From Onthophagus taurus (lineage: Eukaryota; Arthropoda; Insecta; Coleoptera; Scarabaeidae), in assembly GCF_036711975.1 (NCBI RefSeq), contig NC_091973.1, positions 1,922,001 to 1,986,000 of the forward strand: a stretch of DNA of 64,000 bases. Reading direction: 5' to 3'. Both the position numbers and the translations under genes were made by a program. The notes under the pieces are model-generated. The model was not told where the DNA came from and searched no databases. It saw only the letters and a program-made list of their open reading frames with translations. Below are positions 11,401 to 24,925 of this stretch, piece by piece. Position 1 is the first letter of the stretch, and each line of letters opens with the position of its first letter.

Positions 11401-14400
11401 ATTGCAGCAACAATGGCCCTAATCGAATTTTGGCGCAACGGTCTCTTGTTAAGAACCAACCGTTCGCGGAGAGCAACAGCTGATGTACACAAATAGGGTA
11501 CAACTCAAATCTTTTTGTAAGACTCCGTCTTAACTTCTTATCTATAAATGTTTTTTAATTTCAAATAAAATCTCGAAAAAACTTGGTCTCTATAAAAACT
11601 GCTAAATGTCTCGCGTGAAGCTTCGTAATTAGCCGAGCAGGAAGCGAAAACAAAAAGGATGTAATAGCGGGTAATAGTCGTCTCGCCTTGAAGACTCATT
11701 CGAAAACCATCGTCGTTTCCGATTCGAAGAAGTTGCTCTTTTTTTAGCTTTAACGGAAACGGCATTGTCGCCGTTCACCCTCCTATAAAAATAAATATCG
11801 AAAAGTTGGCCCCTCACACCCGTTCAATGAAACGGCTCCATTTTTGTTCCGGTGGGGTGTCTCGATTCACACCGGATTCAAAAATAATTTCAATCAAAAA
11901 ATCGATTTTTATTTTTCAATATAAATAAATACAGTAGTTTTGCGGAGCCACAAATATTTGTGAAATAGTCGATAAGAACTTCCTGCTACGTCCTTCAATT
12001 CATCTTATCGTATCACTCGTTGAACGTATTATTCTTAGATATTTTTCTTAGCTTATTAATTTTTGTTTTCGTTTTGAAAAGCGACCGTTGGTGCTTGTAG
12101 AGACTTGGTGTGGGCTAAAGAACAGGTTGGTTGTCTCCCACATCGATCCAGGCATATACCACGTCCGGCTGACCTCACGAGTTTCTCATGGTTGAATCCG
12201 TGAGTTGGGTATTGTTTCGTCTTGGTTTAGGAGAAGAACGAACGAAGAATTCGGGTGTTTGAATGGGAAAAAGGCATTTCTGGGCCTTCTCGGGGGCGTT
12301 CCGAGAAGAGACCTTTAAAACCAGCTGATTTAACAGCTGATTTGTGTTTACGCCCTTTCGAAGATGTTGAGCTGCAGGTAGTTTTCGGCCACTTACAAAG
12401 GATTCCCGACGGATTTCTTCTTTCCCGCCAATTCTGGATTATCGTCGACCTCCTTCGAGGTTGATTTATCTCCGTCATACGTGACGTGCGCTGTTTCTCC
12501 TCAAATCTTTCCTTCACGTAGCGGGAGAACCGCCCGGGTACCTGTTCACTTCCAAAATGAAAAAAGGCCATTGTGATCTTCGAACAGGTTCCAAGCAAGT
12601 GCATCTCCATTTCCCGCCCTCGACACGGTTCGATCTTTCCGTTTTGCCTCGTTTCTCACGCAACTATAACGGCTAAATATCAAAATAAATTTGCTTATTC
12701 GTTATCTTATTATAAAAAATCTAAATAATAATGTTTATAAAAAGACGGTAGCCGTATCAGTAATTGTTAAGATGGTTTGGGTTTTCGGAGAAGTCGCGGT
12801 TCAAGGTCAGGCGGGTAAAATAGGCGCCAAAACTTCTCTCGGCAGGAAGTGGCGGAGAGCGCCCACAATGGATTCATTGTCAGTGGCGGCCTGTTCACCT
12901 GCGTGTTAGAAATAATCCCAACAGGTACCGGGAGGAGAGTCCCAGACGGCGGGAATTCTGCCTGTATCAATCAGCTGACCGCTCTCTAAAAGGCATTTAA
13001 AAATGTCTGCCTGCGCGGGTGGCATCCCTCAAGGGCACCCAAGATCATCGGAGCTTTTTGAGAAAGACCAACGGAGTATAACTTTTTTAACGATCATCAA
13101 GGTGAATAGAAATCCATCGAAATGGAAGTTAGTTTAAAACGACTTTTTGTTATCAGTTAAGAATAGAAATAGATGAGAAACTCTGTGGTCGTCCACCGGC
13201 TACGGATGCGAACGAATTAGAACGGGGGTGCAGCAGGAGACACGACGTCGACCGCTCGCCCGACCGCATTCCAGGTGCTCTAAGATCCTCTCCTCTTCGC
13301 ACTGTGACTCTTAGTGCAGGAGCAAGCAGGAAAGAGCAGGACGCGCAACGTCGTAGCGTTCTTCGGCGGTTTCCCTCGGAACAAAGCCGCGATCGCACAG
13401 CGAGGCTGCTTTTCATTTGGAGGAAAACCAGATCGCGCTCTTGGTCTTAAATCGTTCCGACATCGTCCTCCTCCTCCTTGTCCTCGTCCTGCAGCCGTCC
13501 TTCGCGGACCTGACCTGGGCTGTTGAGGCCTCCGGCGCACTCTCCATCCTACTACTCTTTCTCTTCAAATGCACCAACTAACACTATACACGTAATGTAC
13601 TCTATACGCTACTTATTACTTACAATATCATCGCAACTTCAAATTTATTAAATACAAACATCATTTCTTCGCAATTATAATTTATATTAAAAATAAAAAA
13701 TAACCCAAATTTTTTTTTAACTTTGATAATGTTCGAATATTATCTAAAAACAGTAAGATGTGTTGCAAAACGGTCAAGGACCGATGAAATCGAAGTCGTT
13801 GATAGTACACGAAGTGCGTATAAGTACAAGCGAACGTAGAGTCAACGAACCCCGACCGTAGGTTATTAGAAAAACCGCATGTCCGTAGAAGGAAAACGCG
13901 AAGCCAGCTCGCGTCTAATTTATAAAATCACTATCTATAATTGAACTTAATAAGGTCGCGATCGTTGTGAAAAAAGAAAAACCGCGACCATACGGCGAAC
14001 GAGTAGAACCTGTTGGGGTTCGGCGTCCCTCTCAACTCGCTTATTTCACATGGTTCCTGTAGCGTCGTCGTCGTCGTCGTCTATATTATCGACGACGCTC
14101 CCGGGACGTCTTTGCGATACACCTGTTAACGTACGAACGTTATTGACCGGATGGTACTTTCGGTTTCTTGATTCTTCCCGTAGAATACCGGAACTTTTTA
14201 CCTGGACCGGGAAGCTGGGGGCGCCTTCTACGTGTGAATACGCCGCTTAATAACGACTTCGTACCCGACGAAGACATCTGCCTTTAACGTTCGAGATCCG
14301 CAAGGGGTTTGCAATAATACGGCACGAGCTACAAGACCTATTGTTGCCAACCAACGTTCCTACATCTTTTCTAATATCCATAAATTGAACCGCTTCTTCA

Positions 14401-14605
14401 TCCCCACATTCACTTTTTCTATTTCCTTATTATTATTTTCAAGGGACTCTCACATCACAGAACGAGTAGTACGTTACCTTCGTAAACGATTTGATCTTTA
14501 TTGAGTGTGATTTAAGAAACGAAACTTTTTGAGGTTATAAATGAATATGTGAGGTTATGTTATACCAAATATGTAACAAGTTTCTTGGGTGATCACTTTA
14601 TTTTA
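8471..14605. other. Long intergenic stretch without recognised genes
   Basis: About 6.1 kb. GC-richer islands at about 8860-9210, 9440-9860, 10370-10810 and 13150-13550 carry overlapping open frames on both strands with no recognisable domain, which is what GC-rich DNA gives by chance. A GTC trinucleotide run lies at about 14062-14081, a TG/TA run at about 11078-11098 and a short TA run at about 9377. The islands could be enhancers, promoters or untranslated exons of genes outside the window; I cannot show it. Confidence 0.4.
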
Positions 14606-14607
14606 TA

Positions 14608-16178
14608 CAGTGCCTCACAAAAGTATTCGGAAAGTCTTGTTTTCACCCAAAAAATGCAAAATACGGTGTTTATTATTTCGATTTTGAGACAGAACAAAAA
14701 TATGATATTAACCTAACTTATACATTAAACTGTTATGAATATAGTCACAAAAGTATTCGGAAATTTAAAACACAGTAGGCTATGTAGGTTTTTTTCTAAA
14801 ATTCTACTACATTACACTACATTAGCAGAAAAACACGCATTGCTATAGGTTACCTATTCAATCTGAATGTAAAGTTTTGGTGAATCATTTTTGATTTAAT
14901 TAAATACGGGGAATGGTATAAAAAATGGGAAGAAAATCAAAAGAGACCACGTTTGAGGAAAGAAAAATAATATTCAATCTGCGAAGGGAAGGTAAAACGT
15001 TGCAAGAGATATCAAACGCAACAAATAGAAGAGTGCCAACTATCCATAGCATTTTGCAAAGGAATTCGCTTCAGTTGGGACAGCGATCGGGAAGGCCTGC
15101 AAAACTTAAGGCTCGTGATAAAGCTGTTATTATTAGAAAAATTACGGAACAGCCACGTACGTCTGCGCCAGAAATTAATCGAAGTCTCGCCGAGTATAGT
15201 GGAATCCATGTCAGTGATGAAACTGTGCGACGAACTCTTAGAGCTGCTGGTTACATTGGACGTACTCCACGTATAAAGCCGCTTATAAGTGAGAAAAATC
15301 GGAGGAAGCGTTTGGAGTTTGCAAGAAAATACGTAAACTATGGCACCGAGTTTTGGTCAAAAGTAATCTTTAGCGATGAAACCAAATTTAACATTTTTGG
15401 GCCAGATTGTGGTAATAAAGTTTGGCGAAAATGAATACCGAAATGCACCATAAAAAGGGGTGGTAATGTAATGTTGTGGGGCTGTATGAGTGCAAATGGC
15501 GTCGGAAACATGCAATTCATTACTGATAAAATGGATCACCGGCTCTACATCCAAATATTAAAAGACAATTTGAATGCTAGCGCCAATAAACTCGGACTTT
15601 CGGGTCGTTACATCTTTCAACAAGACAACGACCCGAAACATACAGCCCACAATACAAAACTTTGGATTTTGTACAACACCCCAAGTGTTTTAGGAACACC
15701 GCCTCAGTCCTCGGACCTTAATCCGATTGAGCACTTGTGGGCAGATTTGGAGCGTGCCATCCGAAAACATGGAATTACATCAAAAGATAGACTTAAAACA
15801 GCAATAGTCAAAGAATGGGAAAAAATATCAGCCGAGAGAACACGAAAACTAGTGTTTGCGATGCAGAACAGATTAAGAGACGTTATTAAAATGAAAGGAT
15901 ATGCTACTCGATATTAATTAATTAAAAAAAAAGTTTTACTGAACTAGTTTATTTTTTTTACGAATACTTTTGTGACGTGATTCAACCTCATTATTTAGTT
16001 AAAGTGCTGTTTTTTTTGTATTTATGTTGAGAAAAAGTTTAGTTTTTACGTTTCAATAAAAGTTTATACCACTATGAAATAATATTGATTAAGTTTTTGT
16101 TTTAAATGAAAACTAAAGAAAGTTGTTGTTACTCTCCTGTCCCATAAACTGATTTCCGAATACTTTTGCGAGGCACTG
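14608..16178 (+). mobile_element. Tc1-like transposon of IR/DR type
   Basis: The element is 1571 bp, flanked by TA on both sides (14606-14607 and 16179-16180), the usual Tc1/mariner target duplication. Termini begin CAGTGCCTCACAAAAGTATT on the left and are mirrored on the right with one mismatch (G for A in CTCGC) over about 26 bp. A second copy of TCACAAAAGTATTCG lies inside each end (14745-14759 and, inverted, 15961-15975). Each end thus has an outer and an inner repeat, the inverted-repeat/direct-repeat layout known from other Tc1-like elements. One transposase frame lies between. Confidence 0.95.
14925..15917 (+). pseudogene. Tc1-like transposase broken by one stop codon
   Basis: A single frame of 330 codons plus stop, interrupted only by TGA at 15432-15434 (codon 170, after NKVWRK). 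N-terminal helix-turn-helix (FEERKIIFNLRREGKTLQEI), then a GRPAKL link like an AT-hook, then a second DNA-binding domain, then the catalytic domain. The DD34E triad is intact: D151 (IFSDETKFN), D234 (FQQDNDPKH) and E269 (NPIEHLW), with exactly 34 residues between the last two. The length is normal for Tc1 transposases. A CGA-to-TGA change is one simple explanation for the stop, but the original codon is unknown. The near-intact frame and ends suggest a young copy; intact relatives may exist elsewhere in the genome. Confidence 0.92.
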
Positions 16179-16180
16179 TA

Positions 16181-18954
16181 TGTAATTTTAAGTTGTTTAT
16201 TTGATTTAATGATTAAAAATTGTCATAAAACAAATAAGGTGGTGAAATAAAATGTTGTAATTTATTTTGCGAATATGTTGGAGAGTAGTTGAAGATTTAT
16301 ATTATCAACAGATGCGCAAGTATGGTTCAGTGACCACAGCAGCAATCACACTATTTCCTGCGCAGCCGCTCGTCAGAGTTGCCCCATTTTATTTCTTCTC
16401 TTTTCCAATCTCCCAAGGATATTTCACTAGAGGCTGTATGAATGGCCGTAGCAGGATGGCTTTTTCATCGCAGGAAACCGAGCGAAACTTATAAGATAAG
16501 CCTCGAACGTAGCCGAAACAAACGCCCTTATTTAAGTTGTTTCCTTTCGTCCAACGGTTGCCGTTTTTGTTTTGGTCGATTTTTGCCGGAGGAAACCTTA
16601 ATAAATCGGACCATATAAAGATTATGTTACGCGACATAAGGAAAACGTGCGAGTAACGTAATACGTCATATTTTGGTTAACAGTGATTTGAATTTTTTGG
16701 CGCAAACAAAATTCGTTGAAGACGCCGAGAGGGGTAACGTCTTATGTTATATAAAATTTGTTAGATACGTGTCGCATAAGGTACACAATAGGTGTTAGTA
16801 GGGGTATATTTCAGCTGCTAGAAGAAATCAAGACGAGGAGCGAGCAAGAGCGCCTCGACGGCGGCCTTGCAGCTGTTTAAATTGCGGCCCCTAGACTAGT
16901 TAGGGGAGAAAAAAGACGAACTAGATAACTGTCACTATCGTCTTGTTTTCGGTATGAGTCCTTTTTTTATACGATTAACTGAATCTCGACCTGTTCTCTT
17001 CACCTTAAGACCGTTGGTTAAATATTTATACCATTTAATCGTAATATATATAATTTTTATAAATATTTATTTTTTTTCTACCAATTTTAAAAATAAAATC
17101 TAGGCCATTCACCCCTCCGCGTTGTTACTTAATATATAACGAACCTCCTGGGTGGACTATCAGGTAAATTAAACACGGGTAGATTATAAAATAAAGCCGT
17201 TGGTCTAATAATCGCTATCTGCCGCTTACATCTTCCCTTTCGCGTTTTCTTCCTTCTCGGAAACCGTCTATAATACTTCGTTTATTTAACATTGCCTAAG
17301 CGCGTTTCGCACTGGCAAGCGATCTTCAAACAAATTAGAGTCGCGTTAATGAGCTTGTTGACCGTCGTTGTGTTCACAAAATACCGACGTTTTTCCATAT
17401 ATATGAGTGTTGTATGCAAAATGCCACGTTACTTTTATTATCACCTTTGAGATAAATTTTTCACATTCGAATGCAACTTAGTTAGAAATTTTACGATGCA
17501 TTTTCTTAATAAGCAAAGTTCCGGAAATGCTCGAGATGTGATAGTGATTGCATAATGTATTTATAAGAAATTTAATTAAATTAAAAGATATGTATTCAAG
17601 GAAGCAAGATTCTTATATCATCATATAGCGTTGGCGTTTGTCCAAGTCTTTTAACGACCGCTGCATCTTCCGCATTTTTCGGTGCGGTTTTATTGTCTAT
17701 TAACATCCGGCTATTATCTTTGAGTTCTAAGAAGTTTAATGGGAAATTTTGCACTTCGACAAGTTGGACAAGTCAACTTAATATATTATACTTTAACAAA
17801 AGAAGTAATTTTCGTTAATTGTAAAAAAAATGATGCGAACTTTCACTTTTATTATCGGGCCAATTTGCAAATAATTGGATCAACATCCATCGGAGCGTTT
17901 TTATTAAACAAATATAGCCTGGTTAAAAACGAATGTCATAAGAGGACGAGTGTTATCAAGAAAAAAAACTGTTTCCGTCGTGATATCACTATTGTTTTTG
18001 CTTTTTTTTTGTTTAGCAAAGAGTGCGAGGAATAATTAAAGTCAATTAATTGTAATTAAAGTGGTAAAAAACGGCCATCAGGGGTCAAACATCGTCATGT
18101 GCGCGGACAGATGCGGTTGCGCTATGGTCGGATGGCGGCCCTTTCGACCGAGTCACCCCACGAGTATTCTATATATACGAATATCGCTGTTACACATGTC
18201 GAAAGACCTTTTCCTGCACGGTTTAATTGTCTTAACTGAAGGAAATTCTCCACTTCCTATCCAAGAATCAAGTAGACATTCTACGGACGTTAAACTGACT
18301 TCGTATAAATCTTTTACGTCATACTTAATACATAAAGACAATTAATTTGTTGAGTTAAAAATACACTAAATGGAAGTCAATAATAACTTTGACGTCTCCT
18401 CACAGGTAGAAAACTACTATATATGTTTACCTAACGACTTCCAAAGAAAGCAACAAAACAATTGGCCAAGTCCAAACAACCGCAGATTTTCTTAAAAAGG
18501 ATTTCATCCATATTCAGGTATTTTTCGTTGAACTTTTTGGTCGTTAACATTACAAATCCACCCTTTACCTTTTCTTCGTATTCCTTTCACACGTTTGCAA
18601 AATAATGTCCAGCAATTTCGCGACCGGATTTGCATGTACTGGACTGTGATCTTTTTTCACACATGACCTATAAACGAATTTGCTTCCTGGTTCCCTCTTT
18701 TTTCTGGCATAAACAATTACCCCCGGCTTCGTCCCGTTTCTTCCCATGAGAGGAACGACCAACGGAGGCTGCGACGTTTCTCACGGGTCCCCATTTTTTG
18801 GGGTTCATTGCATGGGAGCAATCAGGAAACGGAAGAGATTTCCGATTCCAGCTACCTGTGTTTGTGACCTTTTATTAAATTAGGGCGAAAGATTACTTTT
18901 ATTTACATTTAAATTACGTATTGTCTAACTAAATATATATAATCTATATAATTC
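16181..18954. other. Intergenic, nothing recognised
   Basis: Moderately AT-rich. Several open frames of 60-98 codons (for example 17739-18035) have no recognisable domain, no clear splice context and low-complexity composition. I see no gene, repeat or mobile element that I can support. Confidence 0.4.
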
Positions 18955-21900
18955 TTATTTATAACTAATTAATTCTCACTAAATCAGTCAAAATTGTAAT
19001 CTTACAAATTTTAAATTCGCTATGTTGGTAATACTGTTTGATAGTTCATTATTAACAATCTTCATCTACAACATTTTTACTTTTCGAGATAAAATAAAAA
19101 ATTTTATCCAAAAACCTCAATTTCGAGATTTGTTGATTTTATCGTTTATAACTAAAATCTCAAAGATGTTGGAAATAAATCGTTTATGGATTTTGATTTT
19201 ATGATGAATTATGAATAATTTTTGTTAATGTTATTTTCAAAATAACTTTTTAATTTTTAAGATAAATACGTTGTTATTAAATGAGTCAAAATTGTAATTT
19301 TTCGGATTTTAAATTCGTTGCGTTGGTAATACTGTTTGTTGGTTTATTATTAACAATTTTCATCCACAACATTTTTTCCCAACATTTTTAGTTTTCGAGA
19401 TAAAATAAAAAATTTATTGAGAAACCTCAATTTCGAGATTTGTTGATTTTATTGTTTATGACTAAAATCTCAAAGATGTTGGAAATAAATCGTTTATGGA
19501 TTTTGATTTTATGATGAATTATGCAAAATTTTTGTTAATGTCATTTTCAAAATAACTTTTTAATTTTTAAGATAAATACGTTGTTATTAAATGAGTCAAA
19601 ATTGTAATTTTTCGGATTTTAAATTCGTTGCGTTGGTAATACTGTTTGTTGGTTTATTATTAACAATTTTCATCCACAACATTTTTTCCCAACATTTTCA
19701 GTTTTCGAGATAAAATAAAAAATTTATTGAAAAACCTCAATTTCAAGATTTGTTGATTTTATTGTTTATGACTAAAATTTCAAAGAAGTTGGAAATAAAC
19801 CGTTTATGGATTTTGATTTTATGATGAATTATGCATAATTTTTGTTAATGTCATTTTCAAAATAACTTTTTAATTTTTAAGATAAATACGTTGTTATTAA
19901 ATGAGTCAAAATTGTAATTTTTCAGATTTTAAATTCGTTGCGTTGGTAATACTGGTTGTTGGTTTATTATTAACAATTTTCATCCACAACATTTTTTCCC
20001 AACATTTTTAGTTTTCGAGATAAAATAAAAAATTTTATCGAAAAACCTCAATTTCAAGATTTGTTGATTTTATTGTTTATGACTAAAATCTCAAAGAAGT
20101 TGGAAATAAACCGTTTATGGATTTTGATTTTATGATGATTTATGAATAATTTTTGATAATGTCATTTTCAAAATAACTTTTTAATTTTTAAGATAAATAC
20201 GTTGTTATTAAATAAGTCAAAATTGTAATTTTTCAGATTTTAAATTCGTTTCGTTGGTAATACTGTTTGTTGGTTTATTATTAACAATTTTCATCCACAA
20301 CATTTTTTCCCAACATTTTTAGTTTTCGAGATAAAATAAAAAATTTATTGAAAAACCTCAATTTCGAGATTTGTTGATTTTATCGTTTATAACTAAAATC
20401 TCAAAGATGTTGGAAATAAATCGTTTATGGATTTTGATTTTATGATGAATTATGAATAATTTTTGTTAATGTTATTTTCAAAATAACTTTTTAATTTTTA
20501 AGATAAATACGTTGTTATTAAATGAGTCAAAATTGTAATTTTTCAGATTTTAAATTCGTTGCGTTGGTAATACTGTTTGTTGGTTTATTATTAACAATTT
20601 TCATCCACAACATTTTTTCCCAACATTTTTAGTTTTCGAGATAAAATAAAAAATTTATTGAAAAACCTCAATTTTGAGATTAGCTGATTTTATTGTTTAT
20701 AACTAAAATCTCAAAGATGTTGGAAATAAACCGTTTATGGATTTTGATTTTATGATGAGTTATGAATAATTTTTGTTAATGTCATTTTCAAAATAACTTT
20801 TTAATTTTTAAGATAAATACGTTGTTATTGAATGAGTCAAAATTGTAATTTTTTAGATTTTAAATTCGTTGCGTTGGTAATACTGTTTGTTGGTTCATTA
20901 CTAACAATTTTCATCCACAACATTTTGTCCCAACATTTTTAGTTTTCGAGATAAAATAAAAAATTTTATCGAAAAACCTCAATTTCAAGATTTGTTAATT
21001 TTATTGTTTATGACTGAAATCTCAAAGAAGTTGGAAATAAATCGTTTATGGATTTTGATTTTATGATGAATTATGCATAATTTTTGTTAATGTCATTTTC
21101 AAAATAACTTTTTAATTTTTAAGATAAATACGTTGTTATTAAATGAGTCAAAATTGTAATTTTTCGGATTTTAAATTCGTTGCGTTGGTAATACTGTTTG
21201 TTGGTTTATTATTAACAATTTTCATCCACAACATTTTTTCCCAACGTTTTTAGTTTTCGAGATAAAATAAAAAATTTTATCGAAAAACCTCAATTTCAAG
21301 ATTTGTTAATTTTATTGTTTATGACTGAAATCTCAAAGAAGTTGGAAATAAACCGTTTATGGATTTTGATTTTATGATGAATTATGCATAATTTTTGTTA
21401 ATGTCATTTTCAAAATAACTTTTTAATTTTTAAGATAAATACGTTGTTATTAAATGAGTCAAAATTGTAATTTTTCAGATTTTAAATTCATTGTGTTGGT
21501 AATACTGTTTGTTGGTTTATTATTAACAATTTTTATCCACAACATTTTTAGTTTTCAAGATAAAATAAAAAATTTATTGAAAAACCTCAATTTCGAGATT
21601 TGTTGATTTTATTGTTTATAACTAAAATGTCAAAGATGTTGGAAATAAATCGTTTATGGATTTTGATTTTATGATGAATTATGCATAATTTTTGTTCATG
21701 TCATTTTCAAAATAACTTTTTAATTTTTAAGATAAATACGTTGTTATTGAATGAGTCAAAATTGTAATTTTTCAGATTTTAAATTCGTTGCGTTGGTAAT
21801 ACTGTTTGTTGGTTTATTATTAACAATTTTCATCCACAACATTTTTTCCCAACATTTTTAGTTTTCGAGATAAAATAAAAAATTTATTGAAAAACCTCAA

Positions 21901-22519
21901 TTTTGAGATTAGCTGATTTTATTGTTTATAACTAAAATGTCAAAGATGTTGGAAATAAATCGTTTATGGATTTTGATTTTATGATGAATTATGCATAATT
22001 TTTGTTAATGTCATTTTCAAAATAACTTTTTAATTTTTAAGATAAATACGTTGTTATTGAATAAGTCAAAATTGTAATTTTTCAGATTTTAAATTCGTTG
22101 CGTTGGTAATACTGTTTGTTGGTTTATTATTAACAATTTTCATCCACAACATTTTTTCCCAACGTTTTTACTTTTCGAGATAAAATAAAAAATTTTATCG
22201 AAAAACCTCAATTTCAAGATTTGTTAATTTTATTGTTTATGACTGAAATCTCAAAGAAGTTGGAAATAAACCGTTTATGGATTTTGATTTTATGATGAAT
22301 TATGAATAATTTTTGTTAATGTCATTTTCAAAATAACTTTTTAATTTTTAAGATAAATACGTTGTTATTAAATGAGTCAAAATTGTAATTTTCCAGATTT
22401 TAAATTCGTTGTGTTGGTAATACTGTTTGTTGGTTTATTATTAACAATTTTCATCCACAACATTTTTTCCCAACGTTTTTAGTTTTCGAGATAAAATAAA
22501 AAATTTTATCGAAAAACCT
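18955..22519. repeat. 310-bp tandem satellite array
   Basis: About eleven and a half units. The landmark GATAAATACGTTGTTATTAA (or TTGA) occurs at 19261, 19571, 19881, 20192, 20502, 20812, 21123, 21434, 21731, 22041 and 22352: a period of 310-311, with one unit of 297. The short unit, and the diverged first unit, lack 13-14 bp of a local duplication (CAACATTTTTTCCCAACATTTTT). The unit has no meaningful coding capacity. Copies differ by scattered substitutions only, so the array was homogenised fairly recently. The last unit breaks off at GAAAAACCTGAATT. Confidence 0.95.
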
Positions 22520-23466
22520 GAATTAATATTAATTATCATTCACAACATTTTTTCCTAACATCATTAACATTATTTCGGCCTAGCAATATCGATTAATCTA
22601 AATCCATAAAAAAGAGTCAGTATTTATGGATACACGGCTTGGTGGGAGGGGGTTTTGCACCCGCAACGTTCTGTTTCAGACTCGTAGGGGAGATTCGTTG
22701 TATTCATCTCATTTCGCTTCGCAATCAAGGTCATTATGAAAGTTGTGACTTTAGGATCGTTTTGATAAACTTGAAGTTTTTTCTCATCTCACATAGTTCA
22801 CCATAACTCCAAAGGGTATATTCCTACTCATAAATTTATTCCCATTGCGTTAAGAGCACAAATGAGATACTTACTGGAGACTGGTTTTTATCAATTAAGA
22901 AGTGTGATAATTATTAATATTTCTATGATCGGTGTGGAATGGTTGTCACAATGATAGTTACATCCATTGTAATGCCTTCGAGCTGGTGGTCTTTCTGTTC
23001 TGAACTTTTATTGATCTATTATGGATGTTTGCTCAACGTTGTTAATTTTATATTACTTATATATAGTTATTTAACACGTGTAAGTACCACATGCAGAGTT
23101 AATCTATTTTGGTGTTCCTGATGTTATAATTAGTAGATTAAGATTTTTTGTGGTTTTTGATAAAAAAAATGAATTTTTTTAATAATTGTAAGTAATAAAA
23201 TTGGGTTGAATTCGTTGAGGGGGCATCGAATAGTTCTCTAAAAGTTGAAGAGTTGTCGGTGCGGTTCAGTGGGGTTGCTCATCCCTCTGCGCGGAGCACC
23301 TTTTTTTGGGTGGGGGCCTTCGCCATAAAAGTGGCTCGCGCCCGAGGACAACCAGCATAACAGTGTACGCAGTTGTTACGAACGGACGTCTTATCGATAC
23401 GCTCTCGCGAAAGTTGCCGGTGAATGTGTTTGTTCGTTCAAAGGATTTCAGTGTAAAAAATACAAA
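22520..23466 (+). promoter_or_regulatory. Upstream region of the cdc25 gene
   Basis: AT-rich from the satellite end to about 23210, then GC-rich with a TTCAGTGG at about 23256 that resembles an arthropod initiator, and a probable 5' UTR to the start codon at 23467. No TATA box stands out. The minus-strand open frame over 23266-23784 crosses both cdc25 exons and looks like a shadow. Confidence 0.4.
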
Positions 23467-24925
23467 ATGCTTTGGGATAATTCCGCGGAGAACGTGGACC
23501 CTTGCCACTGCACCAGGTACGTTGAATATTATTAACCCCGTCCATTTTGCAATTTTTGAGCACGTGGTTTCTTGGATGATGAGATTCGACCCCTTTGCCA
23601 TCCACGATGAAAACCAATTTTTTATTTCTCGAAGAGCAATTTCGATATTTTTCTTTTTTCTTTTAGTGGTAAGTGCTGCTGTTGTAAGAGTTTCTTGGGT
23701 AGTCCAATGAAGCAGGACGGCGATTTGTCCTTGTACGAGAGCCCCGACCCCACGGGCGTCACCTCCTCCAGGTGTACGCACCAAAATAAGCGTCGTCGCC
23801 CCTTGGAGGATGTCGACAGCAACTCCAGGGATTCTGGATACGGAGCTAGTTGCAGTGTCATTTCACCAAAGAGGTCATTTTCTTCAACATCTTCTATGGA
23901 TGATTTTCTTGATATTTGCGGTCTTGATGACACGGACGAAAACGCCCAATTACCCGGCGAATTTTCGAATTTAATCTCGGGTAGTTTGGTGGCTAACGAA
24001 ATTTCGCCTGACACACTTCCTAAATATCGCAGATCAATTTCTTTGCCTTCTTATTCTCCTAAAGCACGGTCTTGTTTGTTCAAAAAATCCGACGATATAC
24101 GCTGTTTTAAAAGGCCCGAACCTCCTACACCAAGTCCAAGAAGCATCAAGAGGTACAAAACCACCGTTGAAGAAACGTCCGTTAAATTCAACGATTTTTC
24201 TTTGTCGGCGAATGAAGATACCATCAAAACAGCCCTTCAACGATCTCATTCTGATCCGGATTTAATCGGCGACTTCAGTAAACAATTTTGTTTACCTTTA
24301 GTAAGCGGAAAACACTCCGATTTAAAATCGATCAACCCATCGACGCTCGTTGGACTTATGAAAGGAGAATTTCAAAACCGCGTTGCTTCGTTTAAAGTCG
24401 TCGATTGTAGATTTCCTTACGAATACGAAGGTGGACATATTTCAGGCGCCATTAACCTTTATACTAAAGAACAAATTATGGATGAATTATTACATAGCAA
24501 AATTGAAGAAAACTCACCTGTTGGTGCTCACGAAGATCACCGAAGACACATTCTTGTTTTCCATTGTGAATTTTCAAGTGAAAGGGGACCAAATTTGTAA
24601 GTTTTAATCCAATTATTATCTTTTTAATTTTTAATTTAATTATTTTTATTTTTATTTCAGATTAAGATTTCTTCGTAAAGTCGATAGAAACCACAACATG
24701 AAATTTTATCCTTACCTCCACTTCCCGGAAATTTACCTTCTTCACGGCGGATACAAGAATTTTTATGAAGAGCATCCAGATTTATGTGATCCAAACTCGT
24801 ACTTGCCAATGCTTCATCCTAACCACGAAAAAGATTTGAGATTTTTCCGGTCAAAATCGAAAACGTTTAACAAAGACAATCGATCGAAATCAGGGTTGAA
24901 GTCTCTGTCTTTTAAGCGACTCTAA
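23467..24925 (+). CDS. cdc25: M-phase inducer phosphatase (Cdc25 family)
   Basis: Three exons, 23467-23516, 23667-24596 and 24661-24925, with GT-AG borders, encode 414 residues. The enzyme removes inhibitory phosphates from Thr/Tyr of Cdk1 and so triggers mitotic entry; flies have two such genes, string and twine, and I cannot tell which this matches. The C-terminal rhodanese-type domain (about 230-385) holds DCRFPYEYEGGHISGA, the P-loop HCEFSSER (nucleophile C317, R323) and HGGYKNFYEEHPDLC. Before it is LIGDFSKQFCLPLVSGKH (from 216). The N-terminal half is regulatory: DSGYGAS (72-78) resembles a beta-TrCP phosphodegron, PPTPSPRS has Cdk-type sites, and RSHSDP (209-214) resembles a Chk/14-3-3 site. 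The first exon creates a Cys cluster (C13, C15, C20-23). It adds only 16 residues and is supported by frame and splice sites, so it is slightly less certain than the rest. Confidence 0.95.

Noticed and set aside
23266..23784. 172-codon minus-strand frame over the cdc25 first exons
   Set aside because: It is a shadow of cdc25; no domain is seen and the plus-strand gene explains the sequence.
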